64,000 bases of DNA from Rhodocollybia butyracea (Eukaryota > Basidiomycota > Agaricomycetes > Agaricales > Omphalotaceae): NCBI GenBank assembly GCA_015501585.1, contig JADNRY010000185.1, positions 62,001 through 126,000 of the forward strand, in the 5' to 3' direction. The translations under genes and the position numbers were made by a program. This document shows positions 58,840 through 64,000 of the stretch, in pieces; within the stretch, counting starts at the first letter, position 1, and the number at the start of each line of letters is the position of its first letter. Below the pieces are notes generated by a model. It had not been told where the DNA came from. It ran no database searches and saw only the letters and a program-made list of their open reading frames with translations.

Positions 58840-60552
58840 ATGACTTCTCGCGCCAATTCTCACATATCTGATGACTCTGACAAGGAATTCAGGAAGGCCA
58901 AGGAAGCAGCAGCAGAAGCGAAAGCTTTACTTGAAAGGAAGGCAGCCGAGCGGGCGGCGAAGAAGGAGAAAAAGCGACAGGAGGAGGCCGCAGCAGCAGA
59001 AGCCGAGCGGCTCCGTTTATTCATCGAAGAGCAGCAGAGGGAGGCGGAGAGGGCAGTGGCCAAGCTGGCAGCAAGGGAAGCCAGTGAAAAGGCTGAGCGA
59101 GAGAGGAAGGCCAAGGAGAAGCGGACGTCCAAAACTCTCCGGGCGCACGAAATTGCCAAGTCCAAGGCAGCGTTGGCTGATGAAAAGGCGAGCAAGGAGA
59201 GAGAGAAAAGGATGGCAGCTGCCTTGCAGCGCCAGCAGGAAGGGGAGAAGGAAAATGTCATGGGGCCGAGTACCCCGAGTGGGTTGAAGAGGAAGAGAGC
59301 GGCGCCAAAGTCGGCCATGAGGGTGAGTCCATTTGGGACTTAAAAGTTTTTTCTTTTCTAACCCATTGTAGGTCCCCGACTCAGGTCCCGAGGATGATTC
59401 TCCATCCCCCAACAATGGCAATGACAACAATGACGACAGTGACGACAAACCGGAGCCAAAGAAGCCAAAGAAGAGCGGTAAGAAGTGCGTTCAGTGCGAG
59501 GCGAAGGAGTTGGGTTGTACTCGGCGAGGCAGGAAGACCGAGGCCTGCTCCGAGTGCAACACTTCAAAGGTGAAGTGTTCACTCATCAGCCAGGAAAGCC
59601 GAAGGAAGGTGGAGGAAGAGAGCGAGGGTTTATCAGCGGAGGTGGCAGGATTGCAAGCGGAGGTTGCTCGGCTCTCGAGCATGTTGGAGGAGCAGGTTGG
59701 AGGCCTGACGGTAGAGATGTCCACGAGTCCAAGTCTTCACAGGTAAGATCCGTGGGAAAACCCGCAAGTATGTGACTCGCGGATCCCAGGATCCGTTTCC
59801 CACGGGTCAGGCGCGGGTCACAAGTCAGCCATTTGCAATTTTCGGTTGACTTGCAAGTACTTGTGTGACTTGTGCAAGCAATATGAACTCATATATTTGT
59901 TGTTGGTGATCAAAACTTACAGTAATTAATAGTATCATACTTATTATAGTACTTATCAAGTACTGCCACACATGTTTGAGGTTGTAGACAGCTCACAGCG
60001 ACTGAGCGCTTATTTTAGCGCCCAATCGCCGTAGGCTGTCTACAATCCAAAGCCTAACTGTCAGTACATTTTTACTTCATACCATAGTATGAAATTAGTG
60101 TAACAAGTAAAGTACAGGTTTTTAATAGCATTATACACTGTATGATCACTGTATGCAAGTAAATAATGGTAAATACTTGTGAATATAGCTGTAACTACTT
60201 GATTAGTGTGCGGATCCACAAGTACTTGCAGATAATACTTGCGAGTCAGTGACCCGTTTCCCACGAGTCAGCCGCGGGTCACGAGTCAGGCCTTTTAGGC
60301 CACAAGTACTTGCGCTCCGGATCCAAGTATACTTGGATCCGGACTCATGGACATCTCTACCTGACGGCGGAACTGTCGGCCCTCCGACGTTTCTTAGTTG
60401 GTATGCGCCGGGGCTTTCAGGAGGAGGGAAGGCCAACTCAGACCCCGTTGAGGCCAAAGCCCAAGTCGAAGGGAAAAGGGAAGGAGATGGAAATGGGAGA
60501 GAAGGATCCGGAGGAAGGAGGTGATGAAGATGGAGAGGGAGAGGAAGAGTAG
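58840..60552 (+). CDS. coiled-coil / zinc-cluster gene antisense inside the retrotransposon, split by a MITE
   Basis: Exon 1 is 58840-59322 and exon 2 starts at 59372 (GT-AG intron, phase 0). Exon 2 is cut at 59711 by a 648-bp MITE and resumes at 60368, to a stop at 60550; without the insert and one target copy the frame is 335 codons. The first 130 residues are a charged Ala/Glu/Lys/Arg coiled coil (KEAAAEAKALLERKAAERAA). After a Pro/Asp linker comes a cysteine cluster (CVQCEAKELGC ... CSECNTSKVKC), similar in spacing to Zn(II)2Cys6 fingers, then a second coiled coil (LSAEVAGLQAEVARLSSML) and a Lys/Glu-rich tail. A TATATAAAG box lies at about 58780. It sits between the chromodomain end and the polypurine tract, on the opposite strand to pol. 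Function is unknown; a DNA- or nucleic-acid-binding role is inferred. Confidence 0.6.
59712..60359. mobile_element. 648-bp hAT-type MITE
   Basis: Ends are TAGAGATGTCCA in inverted orientation, extending with small changes (CACGAGTC left, CATGAGTC right). The 8-bp target duplication CCTGACGG flanks it at 59704-59711 and 60360-60367. TIR form and 8-bp duplication fit the hAT superfamily. It has no coding capacity. Its interior holds many short palindromic words such as AAGTACTTG. Confidence 0.9.
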
Positions 60553-60916
60553 GTAGAGAACCGTCGGCCGAAGCCTCAGGCCTTCGTAATAATTTTTTGG
60601 ACTTTGTAGTTTTTTGGATTTTTTGTTTTATCATACGGAAAGCTGTCGGCCCGTAGTAAGGGCATAAAAGTAATTGTATATAATATTAATATAGAAAAGT
60701 TTTGTTTTTAAACTTGAGTGAAATGTAAGGATTAAAGTGAGTTTAAATGCGGCCGAAGCCGGAATCGGAAAAGTCGGAATGACTTTGAAAAGAAAATGAT
60801 AAGAGAAAGGGTGATTGCTCAATTTGCTATCACGGCAATCGAACCCCTCCAATGTCCATTGTTGGACGCTTGGAAAAGTGATGTAAAAATTAAAAAGTGT
60901 AAGTATGCACAAGGGA
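60553..60916. other. non-coding spacer inside the retrotransposon
   Basis: AT-rich 3' flank shared by the converging antisense gene and the pol frame. No gene. Confidence 0.4.
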
Positions 60917-62270
60917 CTAAGTAGGTCCGGGTTTTCCCGGATACTGAAGGTGGAATGCTGGAACTAGTTCATCAGCATGTAGCTCGTCGGCCGCAATCCA
61001 AGTGAACTCGTCATTGGTTCCTTTGTAACCAGCCCATTGGATGTAGTATCGTAGAGGACAGTGTTTGTATCTTCGGTCGACCTTCGAGTCGAGGATTTCC
61101 GCCACATTGTATTCTTCTTCACCATCAACTTCAATTGGTGGGGGAGGTGGCTGAATCTGATTCGGAATCAAAGGTTCAAGTTGTGATACATGGAACACCG
61201 GATGGATTCGGCGAAGGTAGTCCGGAAGTTGGAGCTTATAGGAAAGGGAGCCGGAGTGCTCAAGGACCTTGAAAGGACCAAGATACTTTTCGGTGAACTT
61301 CTCGGTCGGCTGAGTAGTTCAGATGTGTTTTGCCAAAACAAAAACCTCGGATCTGATCGGAAATTCAGGATGAGGAATGCATTTCCGATTGGCTTGTTCC
61401 TTGTAGCGTTTTTGTGCATTAAGTATCTCATCTCAGAGGAAGGAATGAAGCTCATCTAGATTGACCACAAAATCTTGTGCAAGATTGGACCGAATGTCGA
61501 TCTCGGGATGAACGGTGATGTTGGGATGATAGCCCTTGTTAGCAAAGAAGGGAGAAATGCTGGTCGAGGTGTTCGGAGCATTATTGTAAGCAAACTCGGC
61601 AATAGCCAAGAGTTTAGCCCAATTGTCCTGCTGATAGGAACAGTAGATCCAAATGTATTGCTCCAGAGTCTGATTGACTTGTTCCGTCTGTCCATCGGCC
61701 TCCGGATGATAACCTGAAGTATAGTGGAGTGTCATAGAGAGAGCTTCTCCAAGAGCTCAGAAGAATGCAGACACAAATTCGGAACCTTGGTCCGATGTAA
61801 CATGCAAGGGAACTCCGTGCTTAGAGAAAACATGCAAGACAAACAACTCGGCAAGTTGCTCGGAGGTGATAGTGTCGTAAGTAGGAATAAAAATGGCTTG
61901 CTTCGAAGCGCGATCCACAATAACCAAGATAGTGGTATAGCCATCGGAGTCCGGAAGTTGTTCAATGAAATCCATAGAAATTGAATCCCAAGGTTGAGTT
62001 GGAACCAGAAGAGGTTTGAGTAGTCCGTACGGCCGATGTCGGTGAGACTTGTTTTGACCGCATACAGTGCAAGAAGAGACATAGTCCCTAACAAAGGTCC
62101 GAATCTTGGGCCAAGTGTATTGGCGTTGGATAGCCTCTAGGGTCCGATTTTGACCGAAATGACCAGAGAGAGGATGGTCAAGAAAGTATCGTAAAACCTG
62201 AAGTCGCAGGTCGGAATTGTCGGGAATGAATATCTGATCATCTAATCATAATAGACCATCAGAACCTAGT
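60917..62270 (-). pseudogene. Ty3/gypsy integrase with C-terminal chromodomain, broken
   Basis: The minus frame shows the zinc-binding HHCC region (DHPLSGHFG ... CTVCG), the integrase catalytic triad (D in SMDFIE, D in VTSDQGSEF, E in TEQVNQTLEQY), a GPFKV/FHVSQLEP linker, and a chromodomain (EYNVAEILDSKVDRR, then YYIQWAGYKGTNDEFTW), ending GKPGP before the stop at 60917. In-frame TGA codons sit at 61319-61321, 61757-61759 and 62246-62248, at positions where Arg (CGA) is expected or plausible. The chromodomain would target insertion to chromatin in a living element. Confidence 0.75.
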
Positions 62271-62275
62271 TTCCA

Positions 62276-63911
62276 TCAGGAGTCGGTCGGAGCTTTTGCA
62301 AGCTCAAGACCTTGTACTGACTGAGGATCGAGCAAAAGGGAAGACTGAATGGACTGGTGAAGTGAGTTGATGTCCATAACTACGGAAGCTCGGAGAGCCG
62401 GTCCTTCAAGGAAGGTAGCTTGGAGCGACGCGGTCAATTGCTCATTAGTAAAGATAGGTCTGAAGTTGTGCGGATTAACTTGTGCGTAGCCATTATCCCC
62501 CTCTTTTGGGTAGACGTCCCAATGTCTAGTGATGGAGTCCAGTTTCTCACTGAGCTTTCCGGGTCGGAACCAAATGATCATGTTGAAAGTGTGAAGGTAT
62601 TTGGACCACCGAACCTGTCGCTGAGTTAGTACTTTAGTAGTAGAGAAATACTCGAGGTTCTTGTGATCGGTAACAACATTGATTGGGTCTCCAAGCCTTC
62701 GAGGTAGTGCCGCCAGGCTTTAAAAGCCTCGAAAATGGCTAAGAGCTCCTTGTCGTGAGTATTGTAGTTGAGCTCGGCGGCTTGGAAGGTCCGAGAGAGG
62801 AAAGCGATTGGATGAATTTCTCCATCTGAGTCGGATCGAGAGGATAGCCGCTAAGGCGTAGTCGGAAGCGTCGGTTTCCACAATAAGTGGACAATTTGGT
62901 TCCCAATGTGTGAGAATGGGTGCATGTGTGAAGGCATACTTGAGTTTTTCGAAGGAATCCTGACATGCCGAAGACCAGAGCCATGCCACACCCTTCCAGG
63001 TAAGCCGAGTCATTGGTACGACAATGTCGCTATAACTATAAATAAAATGCCAGTAGAAATTAGCAAAACCGAGAAAAGATTGGATGTCTTTGACTTTACA
63101 GGGAACCGGCCAGTCAACAATAGCTTTAACCTTATCTTCGGCCATGGTCAATCCTGCCGGAGAGAGAATGTAACTGAGGTATTCGACTGTATCGACCGAC
63201 CCAGAAGCACTTTGCAGGATTGAGAAAAAGGCCATTTACACAGAGCCGCCAAAGGACTTTGCGAATGTGTTCCAAGTGCTGTTCTGGGCTGTTGGAATAG
63301 ATGAGGATGTCGTCCAGGTAAACTATGACGCAGACATCAAGCATGTCCAAGAATATGTTGTTGATGAACCTTTGAAAAGCCACAGGAGTGTTAGTAAGAC
63401 CGAAGGGCATAACTAACCATTCATTGCCATTGGCAATTTGGACGAGATGATAGGAAGAGGGTTGAATGACACCAGTAGCAAGTTGCTTATCCAAGAAATC
63501 ATGAAGAGCCTGCTGCTCTGTTGGAGAGAGAGGGTAAAGGCGACCAAGCAGAGGCTTAGCACCTTCCACCAGATCAATTTTGAGGTCAAAAGAATGATGT
63601 TCAGGAAGAACCTCAGATGCAACTTCATCGAAAACGTCAGTGAAGCCAAGGTAGTCTGCAGGGATTGGAAGTGCCTTGGAAGAAGCACTCCTGGCCGAAG
63701 GACCAGATGCTGCATAGTGTGCCAATACTTTGGGGTCAATAACCTGGAGAAGGGTTGGTTCCCTACCTGAATCTTGACAAGCCTTATGAAAGGCAGTGGC
63801 GCCAACTAATGCAATATCAACTTCAGGAGTCTCTAAACGCGAAGCCATTTGCGCAACTGAAGGGTAGGAATAGAAAAAGGAAACCTGTCTGATAGAGGAC
63901 AAGGTTGGCAA
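62276..63911 (-). pseudogene. Ty3/gypsy protease-RT-RNase H region, broken
   Basis: Minus frames carry the RT palm motif VYLDDILIYS and MPFGLTNTPVAFQRF, connection text SFLGFANFYWHFI, and RNase H ([13 protein letters not shown]). The stretch between IQPSS and YHLVQIANG lacks the roughly 50-60 residues that hold RT motif A and its first Asp, and a second deletion joins GNEW directly to LVMPFG. Frameshifts occur near 63190 and 62850, and a TGA at 62276. Upstream, a spacer (DVALVG-like, about 63800) leads to the protease, which lies outside the window. Confidence 0.75.
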
Positions 63912-64000
63912 GTGTGAGTTTGAGTCGGTGGCAAAGGTGCCGGCTGAATCGGGATAGTAGGTGGTTTCATGGAGGAAACTGGTGCTTTCGGTCCTAACAT

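Larger units (their letters stand above)
58144..64000 (-). mobile_element. Ty3/gypsy chromodomain retrotransposon, degraded, open at right edge
   Basis: Minus-strand order from right to left is protease/RT region, RNase H, integrase, chromodomain, then an antisense gene (58840-60552), polypurine tract and 3' LTR. The 5' LTR, primer-binding site and gag lie outside the window. Many stop codons and frameshifts make it non-autonomous. Confidence 0.75.

Noticed and set aside
58860..59318. 152-codon minus-strand frame
   Set aside because: Shadow of the coiled-coil gene on the plus strand; composition is the complement of Ala/Glu/Lys repeats.

Overview
The window looks like repeat-rich accessory DNA from a basidiomycete fungus of the Agaricomycetes. 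Several things point there: spliced genes with 40-60 nt GT-AG introns, TET/JBP-like dioxygenases, fused nuclease-kinase genes of the Crinkler-like (CR) type, HNH_2-like endonuclease genes, a chromodomain Ty3/gypsy retrotransposon and hAT/CACTA-type miniature elements. There is no bacterial-style operon and no confident tRNA or rRNA gene. Few loci are intact; most are duplicated fragments at different stages of decay.

Layout: 0-0.4 kb, first exon of an O-methyltransferase running off the left edge. 3.3-5.0 kb, an intact four-exon gene of unknown function. 5.6-6.2 kb, a fragment duplicated at 43-44 kb. 8.5-12.1 kb, a TET/JBP-like dioxygenase pseudogene (-) divergent from a CR-type nuclease-kinase pseudogene (+). 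13-17 kb, decayed duplicated segments. 17.3-18.8 kb, a possible membrane-protein gene. 19.7-21.4 kb, two unrecognised, partly open loci. 21.4-23.8 kb, second copies of the CR and TET/JBP pseudogenes, now convergent. 24.1-24.4 kb, a CACTA/Tnp2-associated fragment. 25.3-25.9 kb, a small intact gene of unknown function.

27-34 kb holds two copies of a divergent two-gene arrangement: an HNH endonuclease gene back to back with a second, unrecognised gene. In one copy the HNH gene is decayed and the partner better kept; in the other the reverse holds. A third, more diverged HNH copy lies at 44.4-45.0 kb, again divergent from a membrane-like gene. 35.2-40.9 kb is one large, intact seven-exon gene (about 1785 aa) with an OrsD-like zinc-binding region and a tyrosine-recombinase-like C-terminal signature, resembling the non-helicase part of fungal telomere-linked RecQ proteins. 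41.4-48.8 kb contains tandem and triplicated non-intact segments.

The right 15 kb is mainly mobile DNA: a CACTA-like foldback MITE (49.9-50.6 kb), a long diverged inverted-repeat pair (52.6-54.4 and 56.6-58.0 kb), and a minus-strand Ty3/gypsy element from its 3' LTR (58.14-58.60 kb) to beyond the right edge. That element carries an oppositely transcribed coiled-coil/zinc-cluster gene, itself split by a 648-bp hAT-type MITE with a clean 8-bp target duplication. The pol region is dead, with stop codons, frameshifts and a deletion in the reverse transcriptase.
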